This document shows, piece by piece, positions 7,939-15,761 of a DNA stretch of 64,000 bases. Each line of letters opens with the position of its first letter. Within the stretch, counting starts at the first letter, position 1. The notes beneath the pieces were generated by a model. It had not been told where the DNA came from, ran no database searches, and saw nothing but the letters and a program-made list of their open reading frames with translations. The translations under genes and the position numbers were made by a program. This DNA comes from Oribacterium sp. oral taxon 102. GTDB taxonomy: Bacteria; Bacillota; Clostridia; Lachnospirales; Lachnospiraceae. The stretch lies in assembly GCF_013394775.1 (NCBI RefSeq), contig NZ_JABXYT010000001.1:1688501-1752500 (forward strand), in the 5' to 3' direction.

Positions 7939-8232
7939 TCACGCCTTCCCGGCATTCGTCTCTTCCCCGTGGAAGCCCAGAAAATACAGATAGATCTCAA
8001 CGATCGCCTGATACATTTCCTCCGGAATTTCCGCTCCCAGCTGAAGCTGCGTCAGCAAGGTCGCCAACGAATCGTCCTCATAAACAGGGACGCCTGCCTG
8101 CAGCGCCGCCTCGGTAATCCGCTCTGCCATATAGCCCATCCCGGAGGCGACGACAACCGGCGCGCCGTTCCTACTGCTGTCGTATTTCAGCGCCGCCGCT
8201 TTCTTTTCCATGATTTTACCGAACTCTGCCAT
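7939..8232 (-). CDS. FlhB C-terminal-domain homologue (YlqH-like)
   Basis: A 97-residue protein matching the cytoplasmic tail of FlhB: KKAAALKYDSSRNGAPVVVASG, then ERITEAALQAGVPVYEDDSLA and the ending with EIPEEMYQAIVEIYLY. It lacks the membrane domain and the NPTH autocleavage motif, like B. subtilis YlqH. FlhB-tail homologues are thought to take part in export substrate switching. The full-length FlhB is encoded separately at 29235-30293. It lies 1 bp after the YlqG/FliK-like gene, the same pairing as ylqG-ylqH. Confidence 0.9.
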   Translation of the reverse strand: MAEFGKIMEKKAAALKYDSSRNGAPVVVASGMGYMAERITEAALQAGVPVYEDDSLATLLTQLQLGAEIPEEMYQAIVEIYLYFLGFHGEETNAGKA

Positions 8233-8233
8233 A

Positions 8234-9649
8234 TCAAATCCTTATATTGATTCCGTGACTCTGTTCCGAAAGCCCCGGGAAAACCTCTGCCAAACGAAGC
8301 GCCCGCATTCTGCGGCGGATTCCGAGGTTCGCGACGCTCAGCCCATTTTTCCGGAGAATTCCGCTCACCTTCCCCTCAACCTCCTTCTGCCGCTCCATCA
8401 GCTCCTCCGGGAGAAAAAGCTGCAGGTCGACACGCCGATCCCGAATCAGAGAAACCAGCTCGAAGTCTCCGACGGACTGGATATGGAAGCGAAGCAGCAG
8501 CTTGGTTCCGCCGTTTCCTCCCCTTCTTCTGTCCTCCGGCTCAACCCACATCTCACTCATTACCTGCCTGCCCCGGAAGCGGAACGGGAAAATGCTGTGC
8601 CGAAGCGGCATATATACGCTTTCATTCACCAGAAGCCCATTCAGAACCTCCTGAAACCTCATACTGTTTTCGCTCCCTGCCTTGCCCTCTGCACCTGCCA
8701 GAAGAAGCTTCGGAAACAGTGAAGAGAAGCTGTCCTCCGCCTCCCGCTTGAGAAGACGCTCCGCGGTTTCCTGCCAGAGCGCCGCAGGATCTCCACGGAA
8801 CAGGAGCTGGAAATCGCTGTTCTTCATCAGACGCTGCCCCAACTTCTCCAGCGTTTCCTTATCACCGTTTTCATACTTCACCGCATAAAGGATGAAGAGC
8901 ATTGCCGCATTTCGCACCGGACCGTAGTCATGTGTCTGGGAAACGTAGCGAGACAGAAAGGGAAGAATCTCATTATTGATGAGCCGTGTGTTCGCCTCCG
9001 TATCGCCAGGCAGGGCGGAGAGGTCCAGCCGTTCCGTCAGCGCAGCGAATTTCTCTGCCGCGGAGCTGAGCATCAGATTCCGAATATCTCCGGCGATCGT
9101 CTGCATCTGACGGAGCAGATGCGGCCCGGCACTCAGGTCATTGTAGCTCTTTACAAAGTCCATAATCGCGTTCCGAAGCGGCTCGGAGATCCGCTCCTGC
9201 ATCAGACCGCGGAGTCCGTCGAAGAAAGCCCCCGAGAATTTCAGCTCTCCTCCCTGCTCCTTCATAAATGCAAGCAGTTCCTCGGGATTCTGCAGCTCCA
9301 TAGAGGAAAAAAGCCCTGAAAGTGCGGTTCCCAGTCCCTCTTGATTCTGGAACAGGAGCATCCCGCTGTCACTGAAAAAGAGCGCGGAGAGCTCCTTCGG
9401 GAAATCCTCCAGCCCGCGCAGATTCCGGAGAAAGCTCGCATAGTTTCCCTCGAAGTCGAGGATACGTCCTCCTCCCTCCCCGGTCGCCGTGCCGCTCCCG
9501 CCCGCGTTCTGCCCGTCCGCGCGGTTGACTGCGTCGGGATCAGCAGGATTCTGGATCGCCGGATTGTCATTTTGCAGCCTGGGCTGTCCGCTCTGGATCT
9601 GCTGGCTCTGGTCGACCGGGGTCGGGGAAATCTGTAAAATATTCGACAT
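8234..9649 (-). CDS. YlqG/FliK-like flagellar hook-length-control-related protein
   Basis: A 471-residue soluble protein. The N-terminal 60 residues are Gln/Asn/Pro/Gly rich and probably disordered. The middle is helical. Residues about 375-470 form a compact region with beta-helix pattern (LLLRFHIQSVGDFELVSL, then LQLFLPEEL) resembling the C-terminal domain of FliK. The pairing with a YlqH-like gene supports the YlqG assignment. A classical FliK is present elsewhere (40041-41297), so this is a second, diverged relative of unknown role. It is the first gene of its operon. Confidence 0.6.
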   Translation of the reverse strand: MSNILQISPTPVDQSQQIQSGQPRLQNDNPAIQNPADPDAVNRADGQNAGGSGTATGEGGGRILDFEGNYASFLRNLRGLEDFPKELSALFFSDSGMLLFQNQEGLGTALSGLFSSMELQNPEELLAFMKEQGGELKFSGAFFDGLRGLMQERISEPLRNAIMDFVKSYNDLSAGPHLLRQMQTIAGDIRNLMLSSAAEKFAALTERLDLSALPGDTEANTRLINNEILPFLSRYVSQTHDYGPVRNAAMLFILYAVKYENGDKETLEKLGQRLMKNSDFQLLFRGDPAALWQETAERLLKREAEDSFSSLFPKLLLAGAEGKAGSENSMRFQEVLNGLLVNESVYMPLRHSIFPFRFRGRQVMSEMWVEPEDRRRGGNGGTKLLLRFHIQSVGDFELVSLIRDRRVDLQLFLPEELMERQKEVEGKVSGILRKNGLSVANLGIRRRMRALRLAEVFPGLSEQSHGINIRI

Positions 9650-9691
9650 ATCGAAGCCTGTTCCTTCTCTGGATTATGTTATAAATTCTGG

Positions 9692-9737
9692 ATTCGTTGC
9701 TTCGAGCGCGCCTGAGGGCGCGCTTAAAGCAACGAAT
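9692..9737. repeat. Long hairpin upstream of the YlqG-like gene
   Basis: Arms ATTCGTTGCTT (9692-9702) and AAGCAACGAAT (9727-9737) enclose a second perfect stem GCGCGCC/GGCGCGC with a TGAG loop. Total pairing is about 18 bp. It lies in the 515-bp gap between divergent operons, 43 bp upstream of the YlqG-like start. It has no T-run, so it is unlikely to be a simple terminator. Confidence 0.6.
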
Positions 9738-9770
9738 GCCTAAAGGACACTGATTAAATTGAAGAAGCGC

Positions 9771-10026
9771 ATTCCTGTTGTCCCGTCAGATGCCGCTATA
9801 TCCGCCCGTGTAAACACGGCGTCTATTCCGCTCGGTACTGCGTGTATAAGCCCCTCGCGTCACTTCGCTGCTTCCGCAGCTCTCGTGCCGCCAACAGCAA
9901 TTCGCAAATCGCATCGCTCACTGCGTTCGCGCTGCTTTTTTGCTCATTCCTGTTGTCCCGTCAGATGCCGGAATATCCGCCCGTGTAAACACGGCGTCTA
10001 TTCCGGCGCCTGACGGGGCTTATACA
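9771..10026. repeat. Structured dispersed repeat, copy 1 (long unit plus extra stem)
   Basis: The unit at 9843-10026 reads on the minus strand from TGTATAAGCCCC to GGGGCTTATACA, a perfect 12-bp terminal inverted repeat. Inside is a very long stem in which CCCGTCAG/CTGACGGG, GCCGGAATA/TATTCCGGC and CCGTG/CACGG pair in nested fashion. A second module of GAAGC-type hairpins follows. A further near-identical 60-bp stem segment (58/60 identical, 9771-9830) adjoins the end. The same architecture recurs at 53493-53669 and 56477-56652. The remainder of this gap, 10027-10107, is A+T rich promoter-like sequence. Confidence 0.8.
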
Positions 10027-10107
10027 CTAATGTACAACTAAATTCTCTAAATAGCAAATTACTTATCTAATACAAAAATATGACGATATAATAAATGAAA
10101 ACAGAAA

Positions 10108-10134
10108 TAAAGTAAATCCCCATGCCCCGTATAA
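10108..10134 (+). promoter_or_regulatory. Candidate sigma-28 (SigD) promoter for the flgM operon
   Basis: TAAA at 10108-10111 is followed after 15 bp by CCGTATAA (10127-10134), close to the sigma-28 pattern TAAA-N15-CCGATA. The start codon of flgM lies 30 bp downstream. A perfect TATAAT also occurs at 10087-10092, but with a poor -35, so a housekeeping promoter may overlap. SigD is encoded in this window. The second half of the site lies in a small GCCCC/GGGGC hairpin. Confidence 0.4.
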
Positions 10135-10164
10135 GGGGCACAGTATGAATCACAGGAGGCAGCT

Positions 10165-10476
10165 ATGGATATTACAATCAGAAGAGACATGAATACACAT
10201 ATCGATTTCACGTCTCGATGCTACAACCCGAAAGCTTCCTCTATAGAGGAGCAGCCGGAGAGCCGCGCGAAGTTCGATACGGTTTCGATCACGCGGAACA
10301 GCGCCGTCCGTTCCGATACTGATTTTTCAAGAGCGCTTGCCCATGAGATCGCGAGATCCGTCGGAGAGGGCGTTCCTAAGAGCCGCGTCGCGGAGCTTCA
10401 TGACAGAGTGCAGACCGGTCAGTACGCCGTCTCCAGTGCCCGTGTTGCGGAGAAGCTGCTCGGCTACAGAGACTGA
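10165..10476 (+). CDS. flgM: Anti-sigma-28 factor FlgM
   Basis: A 103-residue protein. Its N-terminus is likely disordered; after residue 37 it has the FlgM pattern FDTVSITRNS, then an Ala-rich helix (FSRALAHEIARSV) and the ending RVAELHDRVQTGQYAVSSARVAEKLL. FlgM holds SigD until the hook is complete. It is the first gene of the hook-filament junction operon, with a strong ribosome site (AGGAGG), and SigD lies in the opposite-strand operon. Confidence 0.92.
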   Translation: MDITIRRDMNTHIDFTSRCYNPKASSIEEQPESRAKFDTVSITRNSAVRSDTDFSRALAHEIARSVGEGVPKSRVAELHDRVQTGQYAVSSARVAEKLLGYRD

Positions 10477-10490
10477 TAAGGGACATATTT

Positions 10491-10931
10491 ATGGATACAA
10501 AAATTACGGCGGATGCCGCACAGAGACTGCAGCAGCTCTATCAGAGGCTCCTCCCCGTTTTAGAGGAGCTCTGCGTTCTGGAGGAGCGCATCGCCCTTGC
10601 CGCGGCGGACGATCGACCGGAGACATTGGAAAAACTCGTGACAGAGGCGCAGCCTGCGCTTCTGTCCTTTCGCGGTCTCGAGAAGAAACGGGAGATGCTC
10701 TCGCAGGAGCTTTCGATTCAGGGCAGGTCCACGGCGGAGCTTCTCTCCGCTCTGCCCGATTCGCTTCGCGAGGAGCTTGCGCCTGTTCTCACGGAGCTCA
10801 CCCGCTCTCTCCGCCGCTTCCGCGACGCGAAGGAGAATGCGGAGCGCATCATGCAGCTCCGCCTGAATGACCTGAACCTCCGTCTGGAGGGCATCCCGAT
10901 CCCGCAGTCCCACAGAGACCGGCGTGTCTGA
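10491..10931 (+). CDS. flgN: Flagellar chaperone FlgN
   Basis: A 146-residue, almost entirely helical protein with an LxQLYQRLLPVLEEL start and heptad-like Leu spacing, as in FlgN-family export chaperones. Family members hold FlgK and FlgL before export. It lies directly between flgM and flgK, the conserved Firmicute position. Sequence identity in this family is low, so position carries much of the call. Confidence 0.85.
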   Translation: MDTKITADAAQRLQQLYQRLLPVLEELCVLEERIALAAADDRPETLEKLVTEAQPALLSFRGLEKKREMLSQELSIQGRSTAELLSALPDSLREELAPVLTELTRSLRRFRDAKENAERIMQLRLNDLNLRLEGIPIPQSHRDRRV

Positions 10932-10964
10932 TACCATTGATTCTATAAAGGAGAATTCCATTCT

Positions 10965-12956
10965 ATGATAAGAGCAACCTTCGCCGGCTTCGATACCGCA
11001 CTTTCCGCGCTCCGCATGAACCAGAAGAAGCTGGATATTGTCGGACACAACCTCGCGAATATGAATACGGAGGGCTACACCCGTCAGGAGCTCAGAACCT
11101 CCAGCATTAATTATGACAATCCGACCTCCTTCTACATGAACCAGAACGATGTCAATGTCGGCTTCGGCGTCGCCATGGACGAGGTGCGTCAGCTCCGCGA
11201 CCAGTTTCTCGACAAGCAGTACCGCATCCAGAATTCCCGCTCCAGCTACAATTTGACGATCAATGATTCCCTGAAGAGCCTGAGTTCCTTCATGGATGAG
11301 TCAAAGGCCAAAGGCATCCGCAGCGCGCTGGATGACATTCAGACCTCTCTCACCAATATGCAGGATCCCTCCAAGGTGCAGGATCCTGTCTATGAGGGAG
11401 AGCTCATGTCCCGCGTGCAGGCGTTCACGACGCTGCTGAACTCTGCCGCTGAGAATATCAAGACCGCCAGAGCGAATGAATTTCAAAAGCTGAACGGCGT
11501 CGGCACCAGTGAGAACGGCGCCGTGCAGAAGATCAATTCCCTCCTCGACACGATCGGACAGCTCAATGTCGAGATTAAGAGAAACCAGCTCCTCGGGAAT
11601 CCCGCACTGGAGCTGCAGGATAAGCGTAATCTCGCGCTGGACGAGCTCGCGAGCTATATCCCTATCGAGGTAGAGAGATTTTCGGAGGAGTATACTGCAC
11701 AGAAGGTCGATAAGAATACTGGCAAGCCCATCGCAGGAGAAACAGAAACCCGCTACCGCATCTATAACTATGACGAAAGAGGAAATATCGTCGGTCGTTC
11801 CAACTGGCCGGAGGATCTCCGCGTCAGCCTGAAATATACCGAAAATGACGGCAATAAGGCGAGCAGCAAGTCGCTGGTGCTGGTCAACGGCGCGATTGAC
11901 GGGCTGAAGAAGGAAAGGGACGGCACAGCCTACAATGTCGGCAGGGTTTCTCTTGCGACGCGTACAAAGGAGGGCAGCCTCCCGGACGAGAATGATCCGA
12001 CCAATACCCAGCTTCAGTTCCAGACCTACCACACCCGTGATGCTGCGGGGCGCGACGCTGCGAAAATCACGACAGATACCGGAGCGAGCAATGACAGCCG
12101 AAAGTCCATCCGCTTCCAGGGCGGCTCAGTGCAGGCAAGTCTCGATATGCTCTCCTCCTCCGACTATGACAAGCTGATCACACAGAACGGTACAAAGACC
12201 ACGGATCTCGGACTGCTCAAGGCGAGCAGCGAGATGAACTCCTACAGCTACGATTACTACATGGATCGGCTGGACGCGCTGGCGCAGAAGTTTTCGCGGG
12301 ACATGAACCGACTGAACCTCCAGGGCAATACATCAGACGCACAGTTCCGAGATGCGGTGCAGAAGCTGAAAGATCAGAATGCAGCGAGCACCTCTCCGAT
12401 CCCGAACTACAAGCCCACGAATGAAGAGGTGTATGCCTATCTCGAGAAACAGGGCACGGTCAAAAACCATATCCTGCTGATCGACAAAACGAAAACCAGT
12501 ACGGATTCCGCAGCAGGAATCACCGCCTCCAATATCGGCATCGCGAAGGGCTGGGTCAACGGTACGACCCATATCGGCACGACCGGCTTTTTAAGCCGCA
12601 GCAGCGAAAATACTGCGAGCACGCATCAGGGAGACTTCACGGATACCGTGACAGAGATGCTTCGTACGATGATCTCCCCCCAGATGCGCCAGAACAATAC
12701 CAGAACCAGCTATTCCGACTACATGAACAATATTTCCACGGTGCTGGCGACGGATGCCTATGCCAACAACAACTCCTATACCATCAACAAGACCGTACTG
12801 GATAGTCTGGGTACCTCCCGTGATCAGCTCTCCGGTGTCAGTCTGGATGAAGAGGCGGCGAATATGATGACCTACACCTCCAGCTACAATGCGGCAGCAC
12901 GGCTGATGACCGCGCTGGATGAGACGCTGAAGAGCCTGCTCAATATCGGTGCGTAA
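10965..12956 (+). CDS. flgK: Hook-associated protein 1 FlgK
   Basis: A 663-residue protein. The N-terminal rod/hook motif reads FDTALSALRMNQKKLDIVGHNLANMNTEGYTRQ (residues about 10-42, split here by description only), and the C-terminus ends in the typical SGVSLDEEAANMMTY followed by a coiled helix (SYNAAARLMTALDETLKSLL). The middle is a large variable domain. It forms the first hook-filament junction ring. A good ribosome site (AAAGGAGAATT) precedes the ATG. Confidence 0.95.
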   Translation: MIRATFAGFDTALSALRMNQKKLDIVGHNLANMNTEGYTRQELRTSSINYDNPTSFYMNQNDVNVGFGVAMDEVRQLRDQFLDKQYRIQNSRSSYNLTINDSLKSLSSFMDESKAKGIRSALDDIQTSLTNMQDPSKVQDPVYEGELMSRVQAFTTLLNSAAENIKTARANEFQKLNGVGTSENGAVQKINSLLDTIGQLNVEIKRNQLLGNPALELQDKRNLALDELASYIPIEVERFSEEYTAQKVDKNTGKPIAGETETRYRIYNYDERGNIVGRSNWPEDLRVSLKYTENDGNKASSKSLVLVNGAIDGLKKERDGTAYNVGRVSLATRTKEGSLPDENDPTNTQLQFQTYHTRDAAGRDAAKITTDTGASNDSRKSIRFQGGSVQASLDMLSSSDYDKLITQNGTKTTDLGLLKASSEMNSYSYDYYMDRLDALAQKFSRDMNRLNLQGNTSDAQFRDAVQKLKDQNAASTSPIPNYKPTNEEVYAYLEKQGTVKNHILLIDKTKTSTDSAAGITASNIGIAKGWVNGTTHIGTTGFLSRSSENTASTHQGDFTDTVTEMLRTMISPQMRQNNTRTSYSDYMNNISTVLATDAYANNNSYTINKTVLDSLGTSRDQLSGVSLDEEAANMMTYTSSYNAAARLMTALDETLKSLLNIGA

Positions 12957-12974
12957 GGAGAGAAAGGAAAAGGG

Positions 12975-14252
12975 ATGAGAGTAACAGCCAGAACCTATTA
13001 TCAGGACTATGCCAAGACGGTCGGAGATCTGCACGGCAAGCTGAATGAAGCCATGAGTCAGGTTTCTACCGGCAGAAAATATAACTCCGCCTCAGAAAAC
13101 CCGATCGCCTACTACGCAGGAAAGCGCATGGACAATCAGTACGCCGATGCAGAGGCGAAGGAAACCGTCATCAAGGATGTACAGAACCGCCTCTATCAGC
13201 AGGAGGCAGGCGCACGTTCGATCCAGCAGCACAATATGCGAAGCGTAAACACGCAGGTGCTCGCACTCCGGCAGGACACGAAGAATGTTGATACCGGCAC
13301 GGTAAAGACCTACCAGACGCAGTTCACGCAGGAGCTGAGAGGGCTTGTCAACACCCTGAATTCCCAGTATGACAACTACTATGTCTACGGCGGAAACGAT
13401 ATGTCTACTGTCCCCTTCTCTCTGGATGTCGACCTGAAGGAGGATCTCAATCAGGTAAATCAGTCCAGCATTTCCCTGACCTATCACCACAGATTCCCGG
13501 GAGAGGCAGATGCGAGCCATATCCGGATCTCCTATTCCTACAATAAAGACAGCGGACACTATGAGAACCACTATTCGCTGGTCGATGAGAACGGGAATGC
13601 GATCGCCGGCAAATCCGAGGACGACGCACTGCAGAAGCTGGTTTCCGCCATGCGCGAGCAGGGACGGATGAACACCGGCTACGGGAGTCTCCGCGACCGG
13701 AGCACGCTGATCGACACCTATACGGGCGGCCTGAACATGCTGACCGGTCTTTCCTCCGATACCCTGAGGAATCTCTCGGATGAAGAGGCTGTCAAGCGGA
13801 TCCGCGGCGGGAAGGACGGCAGCGGCATTGAGGAAAGGGTGAATGCGCAGGAGGATTCCATGCTTAACTCGCCCGTTTCCCTGATCTCCAAGGCAATCCT
13901 GAGCGCCCACAATCTGGTTCGCAATCAGGAGAACGGCACAGAGGCGCAGCTTGCTGCATCAAGGAAACGCTTCGACACAGATCTTGCCGCCTTTATTGAT
14001 CAGAATGACAATGCGGAGAGCCGCATCAGCGACAGCTACCGGGAGCTGGGCGTGAAATCTGCCGCCCTCACCCATACTAAGGAACAGCTCAGCCTGACGA
14101 AGGATACCCTTACCGCACAGTACAAGGACAAGCTCGGGATCGATACCTATGATGCCATCGTGAAGATGTATTCCTATCAGTACAGCTACAACGCGGCAAT
14201 GAAGGTCGGTTCCCACATCATGCAGTCCTCTCTCTTTGAATTTGTAAAATAA
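12975..14252 (+). CDS. flgL: Hook-associated protein 3 FlgL
   Basis: A 425-residue protein. Its N-terminus (YYQDYAKTVGDLHGKLNEA, then MSQVSTGRKYNSASENPIAY) is the flagellin/FlgL D0-D1 motif, and the C-terminus is the paired helix ending KMYSYQYSYNAAMKVGSHIM. It is longer than the usual 300 residues because of an inserted central domain. It forms the second junction ring between hook and filament, immediately after flgK in the operon. Confidence 0.93.
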   Translation: MRVTARTYYQDYAKTVGDLHGKLNEAMSQVSTGRKYNSASENPIAYYAGKRMDNQYADAEAKETVIKDVQNRLYQQEAGARSIQQHNMRSVNTQVLALRQDTKNVDTGTVKTYQTQFTQELRGLVNTLNSQYDNYYVYGGNDMSTVPFSLDVDLKEDLNQVNQSSISLTYHHRFPGEADASHIRISYSYNKDSGHYENHYSLVDENGNAIAGKSEDDALQKLVSAMREQGRMNTGYGSLRDRSTLIDTYTGGLNMLTGLSSDTLRNLSDEEAVKRIRGGKDGSGIEERVNAQEDSMLNSPVSLISKAILSAHNLVRNQENGTEAQLAASRKRFDTDLAAFIDQNDNAESRISDSYRELGVKSAALTHTKEQLSLTKDTLTAQYKDKLGIDTYDAIVKMYSYQYSYNAAMKVGSHIMQSSLFEFVK

Positions 14253-14302
14253 ACTCACATGCCGAAAGCTTCGGCACCGCAGAGCACGATAAGGAGGAAG
14301 CT

Positions 14303-14890
14303 ATGGGACAGCTGATCAGAATTACGACTGCCAGCTTCGAAGCCGTCCGCGTCAGCGGCGGCGGAAGACTCGTCCCGGCAGAGCAGATTGAGGCGGAGCG
14401 AAGGAGCGCTCTGCTGCGCGGCATCCTGAAATCACAGGAGGCCAATGTAGGCAGTCAGCATTTTACGCAGGAGATCAACCACTCCTACCATCGGGTACAG
14501 GCATCGGACAGCCTCCGGAAGGAGATGGGAAATCTGCAGGAAACGCATCCGCAGGAGATGCCGCAGCTTTCCGGCCCGCCTGCCACTGTTCCGAGTCCGG
14601 CAGAGACCGTCGCAAAGCAGGCAGAGAAGGCAGGACGCTATGTACAGACCATGCCGCTGCAGCAAACAGCCGATCCGCTCCCCTCTCCTGCGGCACAGGG
14701 CAGCTCCAGCTATTATCAGGAGCGAGCCGCATTGGAAATGCGGGTACAGCGCGGAGAGCTCAGCTTCCTGCCCCCCCTCAACATGATGATTGTGACACAG
14801 CGTCCCGAAATTCATATTGAATACACCGGAGACTTCAATTACTTCCCCTCCCCGGAAATATCCGGAGAAAACCTCAATATTGAAAGCTAG
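14303..14890 (+). CDS. DUF6470 family protein (YviE-like)
   Basis: A 195-residue soluble protein between flgL and fliW, the position of B. subtilis yviE. The C-terminal pattern PEIHIEYTGDFNYFPSPEIS fits DUF6470. The central region is Gln/Pro rich and probably flexible. No biochemical function is established for the family; conserved placement suggests a role in late flagellar assembly or in FliW/CsrA control. Confidence 0.8.
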   Translation: MGQLIRITTASFEAVRVSGGGRLVPAEQIEAERRSALLRGILKSQEANVGSQHFTQEINHSYHRVQASDSLRKEMGNLQETHPQEMPQLSGPPATVPSPAETVAKQAEKAGRYVQTMPLQQTADPLPSPAAQGSSSYYQERAALEMRVQRGELSFLPPLNMMIVTQRPEIHIEYTGDFNYFPSPEISGENLNIES

Positions 14891-14898
14891 GAGTACAG

Positions 14899-15348
14899 AT
14901 GGAACTACAAACCAAGGACTACGGCAGCATTGAATACGAGGAAGAAGATCTCTTCTTTTTTCCGGACGGCCTCTTCGGTTTCCCGGAAATCAAGCACTTC
15001 CTCCCCCTCTGCCTGAACGAACAGGAGGATTCCACGATGCTGCTGCTGCATGGGGTTGAAAACCCAAGCATCGCTTTCGTCGTACTTGATCCGTTCTCCA
15101 TCGAGCCGAACTACGCTCCGAGGCTCACGCCGGAGGAGCTCGGCTATCTCGGCGCCGGCTCGGAGGCAGAGCTCAGCTACTATGTCACCTGTGCGCTGAA
15201 AAATGACTACCTCGACAATACCGTAAACCTCAAGTGCCCTCTCGTGATGAATCCGGCGAACCGGCGCTGCATGCAGGTCATCATGGAGGACTCTCCCTAT
15301 GACTATCGGAAGTCACTTCGGGAATTCGCAAGCATAGGGGAGGAATGA
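14899..15348 (+). CDS. fliW: Flagellar assembly factor FliW
   Basis: A 149-residue protein with the family motifs FPDGLFGFPEIKHFLPL near residue 22, FVVLDPF, and CPLVMNPANRRCMQVI near the end. FliW binds CsrA and flagellin, so that unexported flagellin releases CsrA to repress flagellin translation. The csrA gene starts 4 bp downstream, the usual pair. Flagellin itself is not in the window. Confidence 0.95.
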   Translation: MELQTKDYGSIEYEEEDLFFFPDGLFGFPEIKHFLPLCLNEQEDSTMLLLHGVENPSIAFVVLDPFSIEPNYAPRLTPEELGYLGAGSEAELSYYVTCALKNDYLDNTVNLKCPLVMNPANRRCMQVIMEDSPYDYRKSLREFASIGEE

Positions 15349-15352
15349 TTCC

Positions 15353-15616
15353 ATGCTGGTACTTCGCCGTAAAAAGAATGAAAGCATCCTGATCGGAGAC
15401 AATATCCGTATCATGATTCTCGAGACTGCGGGAGACGGTGTCCGGCTCGCCATCGACGCGCCTCGCAGCGTTTCTATTCTCCGTGAGGAACTGTCCAGCG
15501 CGGAGGAGGAAAATCGCGAGTCTGTCGCGACTGCGACGGATTACAACGCCGTCCTCTCACTCCAAAGAGATCTGCTCTCCAGGCTGCAGCAAAAAAAACA
15601 GGGAAGCTCTGATTAA
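15353..15616 (+). CDS. csrA: Carbon storage regulator CsrA
   Basis: An 87-residue RNA-binding protein starting MLVLRRKKNESILIG with the conserved DGVRLAIDAPRSVSILREE core, including the RNA-contacting Leu/Arg at the N-terminus and the Arg near residue 44. It is slightly longer than the usual 70-75 residues owing to a helical tail. It represses translation of flagellin mRNA and is antagonised by FliW. It is the last gene of the plus-strand operon. Confidence 0.95.
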   Translation: MLVLRRKKNESILIGDNIRIMILETAGDGVRLAIDAPRSVSILREELSSAEEENRESVATATDYNAVLSLQRDLLSRLQQKKQGSSD

Positions 15617-15634
15617 CCCCGCTTCTGCGCTCCA

Positions 15635-15658
15635 CTGCCTGTTGTCCTGTCAGATGCC
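15635..15658. repeat. Fragment of the dispersed repeat (left end)
   Basis: The stretch CTGCCTGTTGTCCTGTCAGA, followed by TGCC, matches the inner left part of the structured repeat at 9771 (CTGTTGTCCCGTCAGATGCC) with one or two changes. It runs directly into the terminator at 15659. Only this fragment is present, as if the terminator hairpin replaced the usual stem. Confidence 0.6.
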
Positions 15659-15723
15659 ATTATAAAAAGGATTCGCCCCCTCAGAGCTCAATTTGCGCTG
15701 AGGGGGCGAATCCTTTTTATAAT
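15659..15723. terminator. Bidirectional terminator between convergent flagellar operons
   Basis: Perfect 26-bp inverted arms (15659-15684 and 15698-15723) run from ATTATAAAAAGG inward to a GC-rich CGCCCCCTCAG core with a 13-nt loop. A-tracts on one side and T-tracts on the other give U-runs in both directions. It closes both the csrA operon and the long fliE operon. Confidence 0.95.
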
Positions 15724-15761
15724 TTCCTGCTTTAATCTCCAGCAGCGGGACGATCCCTCCC

